Numbered from the stretch's first letter, positions 34,815 to 43,150 are shown. The stretch: DNA of 45,241 bases from Mediterraneibacter agrestimuris (GCF_943193195.1 NZ_CALPDG010000031.1:1-45241); one strand, 5' to 3'. Notes: a model not told the origin generated them from the letters alone. Program-made: numbers and translations.

Positions 34815-35913
34815 GTGGTTTTACTGGATGAATTAAAGCAGAATCTGACTGCATATGAAGAACCACTGAAAGATTTGAGGGATTCACTTTAACTTAGCTG
34901 CAAAGAAAGAGCAGATTGAAGAGTTAGAGCGAAGAATTGAAGAACCAGGATTCTGGGACAGACCCGGAGAATCCCAGCATACGATGAAATTATTAAAAAG
35001 TCTTCAGGATTCGGTGAAACAGATTGAAAAGATGTATACCGATTACGAGGACATAGGTCTTTTGATCGAAATGAGTCAAGAAGAACAAGATGATGATACT
35101 ATTGCTGAGATTCAGGAAGAGCTGGAACGGTTCATTTCTGAATTTGAGGAGCTGCGGATACAGACTCTTCTGACTGGAGAATATGATAAGAACAATGCGA
35201 TTATCAGTCTCCATGCAGGCGCTGGAGGAACAGAGTCCTGTGACTGGGCAGGTATGCTTTACCGGATGTATACCCGCTGGGCAGAACGCAAAGGTTATAC
35301 GCTGGAAGTATTAGACTTCTTGGATGGTGATGTGGCAGGAATCAAGGGGGTAACCTTTGAAGTGCAGGGAGAAAATGCTTACGGGTATCTGCGGTCTGAA
35401 AAGGGAGTTCACCGTTTGGTGCGTATTTCCCCATTTAATGCAGCGGGAAAACGGCAGACTTCTTTTGTATCTTGTGATGTGATTCCGGATATCGAGGATG
35501 AAATTGAAATTGAGATTAATGATGATGATCTTCGGATTGATACTTATCGCGCCAGCGGTGCGGGCGGTCAGCATATCAATAAGACATCTTCCGCAATCCG
35601 TATCACTCATTTGCCTACCGGTATAGTGGTACAATGTCAGAATGAACGTTCCCAGCATATGAATAAGGACAAGGCAATGCAGATGCTGAAAGCAAAGCTG
35701 TACTTATTAAAGCAACAGGAACAAGCAGACAAGGTATCTGATATTCGTGGAGAAATTAAAGAAATCGGATTCGGAAGTCAGATTCGTTCCTATGTCATGC
35801 AGCCATATACGATGGTGAAAGACCACCGTACCAATGCAGAAATCAGCAATGTGGGAGCAGTGATGGACGGTAACATTGATCCGTTTATCAATGCATATCT
35901 GAGTGCGAAGTAA
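34815..35913 (+). CDS. prfB: Peptide chain release factor 2 (programmed +1 frameshift)
   Basis: RF2 ends translation at UGA and UAA. Translation starts at GTG 34815 (GAGGTGA 5 nt upstream) and reads MVLLDELKQNL...LKDLRDSL to an in-frame TAA at 34890-34892. Skipping T34890 restores the frame from AAC (34891), continuing NLAAKKEQIEELERRIEEPGFWD and on to 35913. The joined product is 365 residues, the same length as E. coli RF2. The anticodon-like tripeptide SPF occurs in VRISPFNAAG, and the peptidyl-transferase motif GGQ is at 250-252. A start at ATG 34984 would remove the N-terminal helices and is not the true start. The stop at the shift site is UAA, not the usual UGA. Confidence 0.93.
34878..34893 (+). 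promoter_or_regulatory. prfB programmed +1 frameshift site (AGGGATTCACTTTAAC)
   Basis: AGGG at 34878-34881 acts as the internal Shine-Dalgarno-like element at the canonical distance from the slippery CTT-T (34887-34890). The zero-frame stop is TAA (34890-34892). Apart from the stop identity and a weaker AGGGAT in place of AGGGGG, the layout equals the known prfB site AGGGGGTATCTTTGAC. Confidence 0.9.
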
Positions 35914-35923
35914 GGAGAGAACT

Positions 35924-37141
35924 ATGGTAAATATAGCAGTGTTGGGATACGGCACAGTGGGATCAGGCGTGGTAGAAGTAATCAATACCAACGGCGAGCG
36001 TATTAATCAGAGAATCGGCGATGAATTGAATGTAAAATATGTGCTGGATTTACGGGATTTTCCGGAAGATCCAATCCAGGAAAAGCTGGTGCATGATTTT
36101 GATGTGATTGTAAATGATCCAGATGTGCAGATTGTGGTAGAAGTGATGGGAGGCATCGAGCCGGCATATACTTTTGTGAAGCGAAGCCTTCTGGCAGGCA
36201 AGAGCGTGGCAACGTCCAATAAGGCACTGGTTGCCAAACATGGAGCGGAGCTGTTGTCTATTGCCCGTGAACAGAATATTAATTTCTTGTTTGAAGCCAG
36301 TGTGGGCGGTGGGATTCCGATTATCCGTCCGCTTAACTCTTCTATGACGGCAGATGAGATTGAAGAGATTACAGGTATTTTGAATGGTACGACCAATTAT
36401 ATGCTGACGAAAATGTTCTATGAAGGGGCGGAGTATGACGAGGTGCTGAAGGAGGCACAGGCAAAGGGTTACGCAGAGCGTAATCCAGAAGCCGATGTAG
36501 AAGGTCATGACGCCTGTAGGAAGATTGCAATTCTATCCTCTCTGATTTCAGGTCAGCAGGTGGATTTTGAAGATATTTACACAGAGGGAATTACGAACAT
36601 CACCAAACAGGATATGATGTATGCAAAAGAAATGGGAATGACCATTAAGCTGCTGGCATCCAGTAAGCGTGACGGGGACCATCTCCATGCGATTGTAGCG
36701 CCTTATTTGTTGAACAGCAGTCACCCTCTGTATAGTGTTAATGATGTGTTTAATGCCATTTTTGTACATGGAAATGTACTGGGTGATGCTATGTTCTACG
36801 GCAGCGGAGCAGGCAAGCTTCCGACAGCCAGCGCAGTGGTAGCTGATGTAGTGGATGAAGCAAAACATCTGCACAGAAATATTATGACCATGTGGAAAAG
36901 CGATAAGCTTAATTTGCTTTCTATTAAGGATACAAGCAAGCGGTTCTTTGTGCGGATCAAGGGTGATTGCAATGCCATGAAAGCATATCTGGACAGTTGT
37001 TTTGGTCCGGTAGAAATCGTAACGGTAGAAGGTTTGGACGGGGAATTCGGATTTGTAACCGAAAAGATGACAGAAGGAAAATACGAAGAAATTGCGAAAG
37101 GATTTCCGGGAATTATGTACATGATCCGTGTAGAAGGGTAA
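35924..37141 (+). CDS. hom: Homoserine dehydrogenase
   Basis: This 405-residue enzyme reduces aspartate semialdehyde to homoserine for threonine and methionine. The N-terminal Rossmann motif is VLGYGTVGSGVVEV. The family's catalytic block includes GILNGTTNYMLTKM, YAERNPEADVEGHDACRKIAIL and the substrate-binding EDIYTEGI. The C-terminal region (about 330-405) is an ACT-like regulatory domain, probably for threonine feedback. AAGGAGAG 6 nt before the ATG sets the start, 10 nt after prfB, so it is likely read from the secA-prfB transcript. The homoserine-kinase candidate follows after 70 bp. Confidence 0.96.
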   Translation: MVNIAVLGYGTVGSGVVEVINTNGERINQRIGDELNVKYVLDLRDFPEDPIQEKLVHDFDVIVNDPDVQIVVEVMGGIEPAYTFVKRSLLAGKSVATSNKALVAKHGAELLSIAREQNINFLFEASVGGGIPIIRPLNSSMTADEIEEITGILNGTTNYMLTKMFYEGAEYDEVLKEAQAKGYAERNPEADVEGHDACRKIAILSSLISGQQVDFEDIYTEGITNITKQDMMYAKEMGMTIKLLASSKRDGDHLHAIVAPYLLNSSHPLYSVNDVFNAIFVHGNVLGDAMFYGSGAGKLPTASAVVADVVDEAKHLHRNIMTMWKSDKLNLLSIKDTSKRFFVRIKGDCNAMKAYLDSCFGPVEIVTVEGLDGEFGFVTEKMTEGKYEEIAKGFPGIMYMIRVEG

Positions 37142-37211
37142 GTGTGGGAAATCTTTGCTTTGCAATCCTTATACAAAAGTAACAGGGATTGAGAAATCGA
37201 GGAAACGAAAA

Positions 37212-38417
37212 ATGAAATATATTATTATGTTGTGTGACGGAATGGCAGACGAACCCTTAGAGGAATTGGGCGGAAGAACGCCGATGGAGGCTGCACAGAC
37301 ACCAAATATGGATAAAATGGCAGTCCGGTCAGAAATCGGTATGGTCAGGACTGTGCCGGAGGGAATGTCTCCGGGAAGTGATACTGCAAATCTGTCCGTT
37401 ATCGGATATGATCCAAAGATGTATTATACCGGACGTTCTCCGCTGGAAGCATTGAGTATCGGAGTGGATATGAATACAGATGATGTATCCTTCCGCTGCA
37501 ATATCGTGACTCTTTCTGAGGAAGAAGAGCACTATGAGGATAAGCATATTTTAGATCATAGTTCCGATGAAATCACAACAGAAGAAGCGAAGATACTGAT
37601 GGAGGCATTGAAAGAGGGACTGGCACGAGATGGATATCAGTTCTATACCGGAATCAGTTACCGCCATCTTCTGATATGGAATCACGGACGGGTGCTGGAT
37701 TTGACTGCTCCTCATGATATTTTAACGAGGAGAATTGGAGAATATTTGCCAGAGGACGATGTACTCCGGGAAATGATGGAAAAAAGTTTTGAGATTTTGA
37801 ATCATCATCCAATTAATGAAGCACGCAGAGAAAGAGGTCTGCGCCCGGCTAATTCAGCATGGTTCTGGGGAGCGGGAACAAGACCTTCTTTGACTTCTTT
37901 TGAAGAATTGTATCATGTAAAAGGGGCAATGATTTCTGCAGTAGATTTGTTAAAAGGAATCGCATCTGGTGCACAGATGCATAACATAGAAGTAGAGGGC
38001 GCAAACGGCGGTCTGCATACTAATTATGCGGGGAAGGCACAGGGGGCTGTAGATGCTTTAACAAAGGAAAATTACGATTTTGTTTATATTCATGTGGAGG
38101 CTCCTGATGAGATGGGGCATCAGGGCAGTATAGCTGACAAGATCAAAGCGATTGAGTTTATTGATGAACAGATCATAGGTTCTGTGACAAAGCAGCTTTC
38201 TGGGCTTGGAATAGATTTCCGCATGCTGGTGCTTCCGGATCATCCGACACCGATCCGGGTGCGGACACACACTGCAGAACCTGTTCCTTATATGCTCTAT
38301 GACAGTACAAGGACTTATAAGGGTGCACAAGTGTATACAGAAGAAAGCGGTCGAAGGAGCGGTATAATGAGAGAAGAAGGATACCTTTTGATGAAGTATT
38401 TGCTTCAGGCAGAATAG
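37212..38417 (+). CDS. ApgM-type phosphoglycerate mutase family protein, probable homoserine kinase
   Basis: This 401-residue protein belongs to the archaeal-type cofactor-independent phosphoglycerate mutase family of the alkaline phosphatase superfamily. Metal and nucleophile motifs are present: LCDGMAD (Asp9), PGSDTANLSVIGYDP, VHVEAPDEMGHQG and VLPDHPTP. A subfamily of these proteins is proposed to be a non-orthologous homoserine kinase in species lacking ThrB. Its place between hom and lysC supports that reading, since no thrB is seen here. The alternative is true phosphoglycerate mutase activity. GAGG at 9 nt sets the start. Confidence 0.85.
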   Translation: MKYIIMLCDGMADEPLEELGGRTPMEAAQTPNMDKMAVRSEIGMVRTVPEGMSPGSDTANLSVIGYDPKMYYTGRSPLEALSIGVDMNTDDVSFRCNIVTLSEEEEHYEDKHILDHSSDEITTEEAKILMEALKEGLARDGYQFYTGISYRHLLIWNHGRVLDLTAPHDILTRRIGEYLPEDDVLREMMEKSFEILNHHPINEARRERGLRPANSAWFWGAGTRPSLTSFEELYHVKGAMISAVDLLKGIASGAQMHNIEVEGANGGLHTNYAGKAQGAVDALTKENYDFVYIHVEAPDEMGHQGSIADKIKAIEFIDEQIIGSVTKQLSGLGIDFRMLVLPDHPTPIRVRTHTAEPVPYMLYDSTRTYKGAQVYTEESGRRSGIMREEGYLLMKYLLQAE

Positions 38418-38445
38418 TATTGAGGCAGACAGCCTTATATTATTA

Positions 38446-38477
38446 TGACAGTTCCGCTTTCCGGCTGAACAATTACA
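38446..38477. repeat. Compact relative of the palindromic element before lysC
   Basis: TGACAGTTCCGC-TTTCCG-GCTGAACAATTACA is a short hairpin (GTTCCGC with GCTGAAC, one mismatch). Read on the minus strand, TGTAATTGTTCAGCC resembles the element end TGTAACAGTTCAGCC. Probably a degraded or minimal member of the family. Confidence 0.4.
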
Positions 38478-38513
38478 TTGTCTGAATAAAGGGAATGACA
38501 GCAGGAGGGAAAT

Positions 38514-39722
38514 ATGCTGATAGTAAAAAAATTCGGGGGAAGTTCCGTAAAGGATAAGGAACACATTTTTAATGTGGCGGAACGATGCGCCGAAGAGTAT
38601 AGAAAGGGAAATGATGTCATTGTCGTGCTTTCTGCTATGGGTGACACGACAGATGAGCTGATTGCAAAGGCGAAAGATATCAATCCAAATGCGTCTAGAA
38701 GAGAGATGGATATGCTTCTTACAACAGGGGAACAGGTATCAGTGTCTCTGATGGCAATGGCAATTGCTACTTTAGGAGTACCAACTGTATCACTGAATGC
38801 TTTTCAGGTAGGAATGCATAGTACTTCTGCCTATGGAAATGCAAGATTTAAAAAGGTTGACACAGACCGGATTGAGCATGAACTGGAATACCGTAAGATT
38901 GTTATTGTAACAGGTTTTCAGGGGATTAATAAATATGAGGACTACGCAACACTGGGGCGGGGAGGATCCGATACAACGGCAGTTGCGATTGCGGCAGCTC
39001 TTCATGCAGATGCCTGCGAGATTTATACGGACGTAGACGGTGTTTACACGGCAGATCCCCGTATTGTACCAAATGCAAGAAAACTGGAGCAGATCAGTTA
39101 TGACGAGATGCTGGAGCTGGCATCTTTGGGGGCAAAGGTGCTGCATAACCGCTCTGTGGAAATGGCAAAGAAATATGGAGTACAGTTGGTCGTAAGATCC
39201 AGTCTGAACCGCTCAGAAGGAACGGTAGTCAAGGAGGTAGCGAAGATGGAAAAAATGTTAATCAGCGGTGTAGCTTCCGATAAGAATACATCCAGGGTTT
39301 CTGTGATCGGTGTAGATGATAAGCCGGGTATTGCATTTAAAATATTCAACACACTTGCAAAGAAAGGAATCAATGTAGACATTATTCTGCAGTCTGTGGG
39401 ACGCGGCGGAACAAAGGACATTTCTTTTACAGTTGCCCAGGATGATTTAAATGAGACTCTGAGTACGCTGGAAGAAAACAAGGATGCGCTGACCATTCAG
39501 GAGATTAACCACAAGGATAATGTGGCAAAGATTTCTATCGTAGGGGCAGGCATGATGAGTAATCCGGGCGTGGCTGCTAAGATGTTTGAGGCATTGTTTA
39601 ACGCACGGGTTAACATTAATATGATATCCACTTCTGAGGTACGTATTACTGTGCTCATTGATGAAAATGACGTAGAACGTGCAATGATTGCTGTACATGA
39701 CCGTTTCGGACTTGCAGGCTGA
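38514..39722 (+). CDS. lysC: Aspartate kinase (with ACT domains)
   Basis: This 402-residue enzyme phosphorylates aspartate, the first step to lysine, threonine and methionine. The kinase domain (1-240) starts with VKKFGGSSVKD and includes TTGEQVSVSL and the GRGGSDTTAVA nucleotide segment. Two ACT domains (about 250-402; VSVIGVDDKPGIAFKIF and KISIVGAGMMSNPGVAAKMF) give feedback control. CAGGAGGGAAAT precedes the ATG. Inside the gene a perfect AAGGAGGT lies 7 nt before in-frame ATG 39246 (Met245), so a separate regulatory beta subunit is probably made, as in Bacillus aspartokinase II. Confidence 0.96.
   Translation: MLIVKKFGGSSVKDKEHIFNVAERCAEEYRKGNDVIVVLSAMGDTTDELIAKAKDINPNASRREMDMLLTTGEQVSVSLMAMAIATLGVPTVSLNAFQVGMHSTSAYGNARFKKVDTDRIEHELEYRKIVIVTGFQGINKYEDYATLGRGGSDTTAVAIAAALHADACEIYTDVDGVYTADPRIVPNARKLEQISYDEMLELASLGAKVLHNRSVEMAKKYGVQLVVRSSLNRSEGTVVKEVAKMEKMLISGVASDKNTSRVSVIGVDDKPGIAFKIFNTLAKKGINVDIILQSVGRGGTKDISFTVAQDDLNETLSTLEENKDALTIQEINHKDNVAKISIVGAGMMSNPGVAAKMFEALFNARVNINMISTSEVRITVLIDENDVERAMIAVHDRFGLAG
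39231..39722 (+). CDS. Internal in-frame start inside lysC: predicted aspartokinase beta subunit
   Basis: AAGGAGGT (39231-39238) is followed 7 nt later by ATG 39246, in frame with lysC (codon 245). The product would be 158 residues, MEKMLISGVASDKNT to the lysC stop, covering both ACT domains. Bacillus subtilis aspartokinase II (alpha2beta2) makes its beta chain in this way from a start near residue 246. The range here includes the ribosome-binding site; the reading frame itself is 39246-39722. Confidence 0.7.
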   Translation, partial: KEVAKMEKMLISGVASDKNTSRVSVIGVDDKPGIAFKIFNTLAKKGINVDIILQSVGRGGTKDISFTVAQDDLNETLSTLEENKDALTIQEINHKDNVAKISIVGAGMMSNPGVAAKMFEALFNARVNINMISTSEVRITVLIDENDVERAMIAVHDRFGLAG

Positions 39723-39767
39723 GAAAGATGTATAACAAAATCATGGTTGGAATTATGGGACTTTAAA

Positions 39768-39825
39768 GAAAAAGCGGCAACAAACCTGTATCTATAGAAG
39801 ACACAGTGAGTTGACGCTTTTTTTA
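39768..39825 (+). terminator. Terminator after lysC
   Basis: AAAAGCG-G-CAAC (39770-39781) pairs with GTTG-A-CGCTTTTTTT (39810-39824), with one mismatch and a long loop. It lies between lysC and the convergent regulator gene and may serve both. Confidence 0.6.
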
Positions 39826-39834
39826 TTCGCGTGT

Positions 39835-40206
39835 TTAGTTGTTTAAAATCTTCATCACCAGATAACGATCCTCTGGACTGGCTTCCCGATACTTCATGAT
39901 CAAATCAGTTTCTTCTTTTGAAAGAAATAATGTGGCTTTACTTTCCGGTTCTGCTGCCGTGATATAAGGCGGCCGGTTCTCACGAATCAGAGAGGAACTG
40001 TAAGAATCCATAATCAGCTGATTCAGAGTTACACCATACAATTCAGCAAGTTTGATAAGAAGGTCAATATCCGGATTGCGTTTGCCTGTTTCGTAATTGG
40101 AATATGCCTGACGTGTAATATTGAGATATTTACTGACTTTATCTTGTGTGTAATTGTGCGCTTCTCTGTATTTGTATAAATTTCTTGTCAGTTGCAGGTT
40201 TGCCAC
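39835..40206 (-). CDS. XRE-family helix-turn-helix regulator
   Basis: This 123-residue protein has an N-terminal Cro/CI-type helix-turn-helix (residues 5-65: NLYKYREAHNYTQDKVSKYLNITRQAYSNYETGKRNPDIDLLIKLAELYGVTLNQL). The C-terminal half (70-123) is a short charged region ending in EETDLIMKYREASPEDRYLVMKILNN, common in stand-alone Clostridial regulators. The GTG at 40206 is the start, with GGAGGGA a few nt upstream. Targets are unknown; it stands alone between lysC and the CYTH gene. Confidence 0.85.
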   Translation of the reverse strand: MANLQLTRNLYKYREAHNYTQDKVSKYLNITRQAYSNYETGKRNPDIDLLIKLAELYGVTLNQLIMDSYSSSLIRENRPPYITAAEPESKATLFLSKEETDLIMKYREASPEDRYLVMKILNN

Positions 40207-40362
40207 AATATTCCCTCCGTTATCTGAAAATAGAAGAACTCGAATAATGTCTAATTATATCAATTTTCCCGATAACAAGGGTTGTTATGCAACAAAACTT
40301 AGCAAATATAAGAAAAGCAACATAATGTTTACAAATAGTAAAGCTTTAGAAAATAATGAATC

Positions 40363-40878
40363 TTATGCGAGGCTGAGTGAACTGTTGTGATATTTGGAAG
40401 AATAAGTGACATCTTCCCCAAACCATACCGGCGGATTAAAACGATTTGCAGTTTCTTCATCCGGGAATTCTACCTCTGCAAGAACCAATCCTTCCAGAGC
40501 CTCTTTAAAAAAGTCAAGCTCAATATTTAATTCTGAATACTGCGGCAGATCGGTGACAGTGTCTGAATCACATTTACAACCTAACTTAAAAGAATATCCT
40601 TCTGATAGCGGGATGACGTATCGCTCTTTGATGATGAGCCGTCCATCAGTTTTTTCTTTTAAATGGCAGTAGGCTTCTTTTGTAAGGGGAAGATTATATT
40701 CTTCCCGAACCATCAGTCCCTTGGATTTATAGGTCAGAAAAAAATCGTCATTGTCCTGTCGAATCCGTACTACCGGGGCAGTGCAGAGATATCCCTGTTC
40801 AATGTGGCGGCAAGGGTACTTTTCCGGTGCAAAAGGAATTTTCTCTTTTTCAATTAAAAATTTACGTTCAATTTCCAT
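40363..40878 (-). CDS. CYTH-domain protein (triphosphatase/adenylate cyclase-like fold)
   Basis: This 171-residue protein begins with the CYTH signature ExExK in MEIERKFLIE and continues with Arg/Lys/Glu strands of the triphosphate tunnel (QGYLCTAPVVRIRQDNDDFFLTYKSKG, REEYNLPL, IKERYVIPL, LNIELDFF, LVLAEVEFPDEETA). Such proteins usually hydrolyse inorganic or organic triphosphates. The ATG at 40878 follows GGAG by 6 nt and starts the domain; ATG 40890 is an alternative. It diverges from the DJ-1 gene. Substrate unknown. Confidence 0.88.
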   Translation of the reverse strand: MEIERKFLIEKEKIPFAPEKYPCRHIEQGYLCTAPVVRIRQDNDDFFLTYKSKGLMVREEYNLPLTKEAYCHLKEKTDGRLIIKERYVIPLSEGYSFKLGCKCDSDTVTDLPQYSELNIELDFFKEALEGLVLAEVEFPDEETANRFNPPVWFGEDVTYSSKYHNSSLSLA

Positions 40879-40928
40879 AAAAATCTCCATTCCGCCGCCT
40901 TTCAGTTGGCAGCATAAAATATGTATAT

Positions 40929-40956
40929 ATGATAACATAAAATACATTTGTTTCAA
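40929..40956 (-). promoter_or_regulatory. CYTH gene promoter
   Basis: On the minus strand TTGAAA (40956-40951) and TATCAT (40934-40929) are spaced 16 bp, about 50 nt upstream of the gene. Confidence 0.4.
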
Positions 40957-40999
40957 TGGGATCATTTTATAAAACAACTCAAAATGAGAAATGTGCAAT

Positions 41000-41028
41000 T
41001 TGAAATATTTTGTCAGTGATGATATAAT
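41000..41028 (+). promoter_or_regulatory. DJ-1 family gene promoter
   Basis: TTGAAA (41000-41005) and consensus TATAAT (41023-41028) are spaced 17 bp, giving a leader of about 70 nt. Confidence 0.65.
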
Positions 41029-41104
41029 CAAAAAAATATTTAGAAAAGTTGCAGGGGATTTCATAATCCCAATGGCGACTTTCGCAGAAAGGCGGATTTT
41101 AAGC

Positions 41105-41650
41105 ATGAAAAAAGTCAGTGTATTTTTAGCAGAGGGATTTGAGGAAATTGAAGGACTTACTGTAGTAGACATTTTACGCCGGGCAGGAGTTCATACGGAT
41201 ATGGTTTCCATAAATGATTCATTACAGATTACCGGAGCACATGGCATCACAGTCAAGGCAGATATCACATTTGAAAAAATGGATTTTTCGGATGTGGATA
41301 TGCTTGTATTGCCAGGAGGAATGCCGGGAACTTTACATTTGCAGGAACACAGTGGTCTAAGCGGGCTTTTATGTGCATACGATAAAGAAGACAAGTTTCT
41401 CGCAGCAATCTGTGCAGCGCCGAGTGTGTTGGGAGGGCTTGGGATTTTAAAAGGAAAGAAGGCCTGCTGCTATCCGTCTTTTGAAGAAAAGCTGATTGGG
41501 GCAGAAGTCGTGATGGAGCCGGCAATACAGGACGGGCATGTAATTACCGGACGGGGAATGGGAACCGCACTGACCTTTGCGCTGAAACTGACCGAGGCGC
41601 TGTGTGGCTTGGAGAAAGCGGAAGAGGTGAAAAAGTCTATATTATTCTGA
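41105..41650 (+). CDS. DJ-1/PfpI family protein
   Basis: This 181-residue protein has the DJ-1 fold marks: VSVFLAEGFEEIEGLTVVDILRRAG with the conserved Glu, LVLPGGMPG, and the nucleophile elbow AAICAAPSVLG with Cys103. Family members act as glyoxalase III/deglycase-type enzymes, chaperones or redox sensors; older records call some ThiJ. AAAGGCGG about 9 nt before the ATG at 41105 sets the start. Upstream in-frame codons lie over the promoter and are not part of the gene. It precedes tig but tig has its own promoter. Confidence 0.9.
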   Translation: MKKVSVFLAEGFEEIEGLTVVDILRRAGVHTDMVSINDSLQITGAHGITVKADITFEKMDFSDVDMLVLPGGMPGTLHLQEHSGLSGLLCAYDKEDKFLAAICAAPSVLGGLGILKGKKACCYPSFEEKLIGAEVVMEPAIQDGHVITGRGMGTALTFALKLTEALCGLEKAEEVKKSILF

Positions 41651-41688
41651 CAAAAGCGGAAAAAATACTGGAAATTCAAGGGTGTTTA

Positions 41689-41697
41689 TGCTATACT
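41689..41697 (+). promoter_or_regulatory. tig promoter candidate
   Basis: TGCTATACT (41689-41697) is an extended -10 element, with a weak -35 TGGAAA (41669-41674) at 17 bp. The leader to the tig start is about 120 nt. Confidence 0.45.
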
Positions 41698-41821
41698 GTT
41701 CCAATGACTGCGAATGTTCATTTTTATTCGATAAAAAACAGGATACCTGAATGTAAACTTACCGGATTGAAAGACGTCCGTAAGATATGAAAAAAGGTAC
41801 GAATCAAGGAGGAAGCTAAAA

Positions 41822-43108
41822 ATGAGTTTACAGGTAGAAAAATTAGAGCATAATATGGCAAAGCTCACAATTGAAGTTGCTGCTGAAGAAGTGGAAAAAG
41901 CAATTCAGACAGCATATTTGAAAGAACGTAAGAAAATCAGTGTGCCGGGATTCCGTAAAGGAAAAGTTCCGCGTCAGATGATTGAGAAAATGTATGGGGC
42001 AGAGATTTTCTATGATGAAGCTGCAAACAGCATGATTTCTGAGGCTTATCCGAAGGCATATGATGAGTGTGAAGAGGAAATTGTTTCCCAGCCGCAGATT
42101 GACATCGTACAGCTTGAAAAAGGAAAGCCGTTCATTTTTACAGCAGAAGTTGCTTTGAAGCCGGAAGTAACACTTGGAGAGTACAAAGGACTGAAAGTTG
42201 ACAAGTATTCTACAAGAGTTACACAGAAAGAGATTGATGAAGAGGTTGAAAAAGAGCGTGAACGCAATGCAAGAACAATCGAAGTAACAGACCGTGCAGT
42301 TCAGGATAAGGATATCGTAACTCTGGATTTTGAAGGATTTGTTGACGGTGTTGCATTTGATGGCGGAAAGGGTACAGACTATCCGCTTACAATCGGATCA
42401 GGTTCTTTTATTCCGGGATTTGAAGAGCAGTTGATCGGTGCTGAGATTGAGAAAGAGATAGAAGTAAATGTTACTTTCCCAGAAGATTATCAGTCAGAAG
42501 AACTGGCAGGTAAGGCTGCAACATTTAAGTGTATTGTGCATGCGATCAAAGCAAAGGAGCTTCCGGAGCTGGATGACGAATTCGCGTCAGAAGTATCTGA
42601 GTGTGAGACACTGGATGATTATAAAGCAGAAGTAAAGAAGAATATCAAAGAGCGCAAAGAGCGTGAAGGTAAAGAGAAGAGAGAAGACCAGGCAGTAGAG
42701 CAGGCAGTGGAGAATGCGCAGATGGATATTCCGCAGCCGATGATTGACTTGCAGGTAAGACAGATGACCGAAGACTTTGCACGTCGTGTCCAGCAGCAGG
42801 GACTGAGTCTGGAGCAGTACTTCCAGTTTACAGGACTGAACTCTGAAAAGATGATGGAAGAGATGAAGCCGCAGGCTGAAAAGAGAATCAGGACCAGACT
42901 GGTTCTGGAAGCTGTTGTGAAGGCTGAGAATATTGAGATTTCCGAAGAACGTCTGGAAGAGGAACTGAAGACGATGGCAGAATCTTACCAGATGGACGTT
43001 GAGAAGCTGAAAGAATTCATGGGTGAGAATGAGAAAGCTCAAATGAAGGAAGATATTGCCGTTCAGGAAGCAGTTACATTAATTTCCGATGCAGCAGTTG
43101 AAGCATAG
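41822..43108 (+). CDS. tig: Trigger factor
   Basis: This 428-residue ribosome-bound chaperone meets nascent chains at the exit tunnel. The ribosome-docking signature GFRKGKVP is at 43-50. The FKBP-type prolyl isomerase domain follows (about 150-245: DKDIVTLDFEGFVDGVAFDGGK...IPGFEEQLIG), and the helical C-terminal chaperone arms fill the rest. CAAGGAGGAAGC precedes the ATG. clpP and clpX follow, the usual order, linking folding with degradation. A 9-bp hairpin lies between tig and clpP. Confidence 0.97.
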   Translation: MSLQVEKLEHNMAKLTIEVAAEEVEKAIQTAYLKERKKISVPGFRKGKVPRQMIEKMYGAEIFYDEAANSMISEAYPKAYDECEEEIVSQPQIDIVQLEKGKPFIFTAEVALKPEVTLGEYKGLKVDKYSTRVTQKEIDEEVEKERERNARTIEVTDRAVQDKDIVTLDFEGFVDGVAFDGGKGTDYPLTIGSGSFIPGFEEQLIGAEIEKEIEVNVTFPEDYQSEELAGKAATFKCIVHAIKAKELPELDDEFASEVSECETLDDYKAEVKKNIKERKEREGKEKREDQAVEQAVENAQMDIPQPMIDLQVRQMTEDFARRVQQQGLSLEQYFQFTGLNSEKMMEEMKPQAEKRIRTRLVLEAVVKAENIEISEERLEEELKTMAESYQMDVEKLKEFMGENEKAQMKEDIAVQEAVTLISDAAVEA

Positions 43109-43123
43109 TTTTACGAAGAGTTC

Positions 43124-43150
43124 AGTGCAGCCGAAAGGCTGCACTGTTAT
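43124..43150 (+). terminator. GAAA-loop hairpin between tig and clpP
   Basis: AGTGCAGCC (43124-43132), GAAA loop (43133-43136), GGCTGCACT (43137-43145), then GTTATT. The GNRA tetraloop makes a stable hairpin, but the T run is poor, so it may attenuate transcription or protect mRNA ends. The core GCCGAAAGGC matches the last hairpin of the element at 26705-26716. Confidence 0.6.

Noticed and set aside
34984-35913. A separate 309-residue RF2 starting at ATG 34984
   Set aside because: It lacks the N-terminal helices and any ribosome-binding site; the upstream GTG frame joins it exactly at a canonical frameshift site and gives the normal 365 residues.
34815-35913. prfB as a frameshifted pseudogene
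   Set aside because: The shift falls precisely at the known programmed site with AGGG element and slippery CTT-T, and the rest of the gene is intact.
38418-38513. Lysine riboswitch (L box) before lysC
   Set aside because: The 96-nt leader is too short and lacks the expected multi-helix core.
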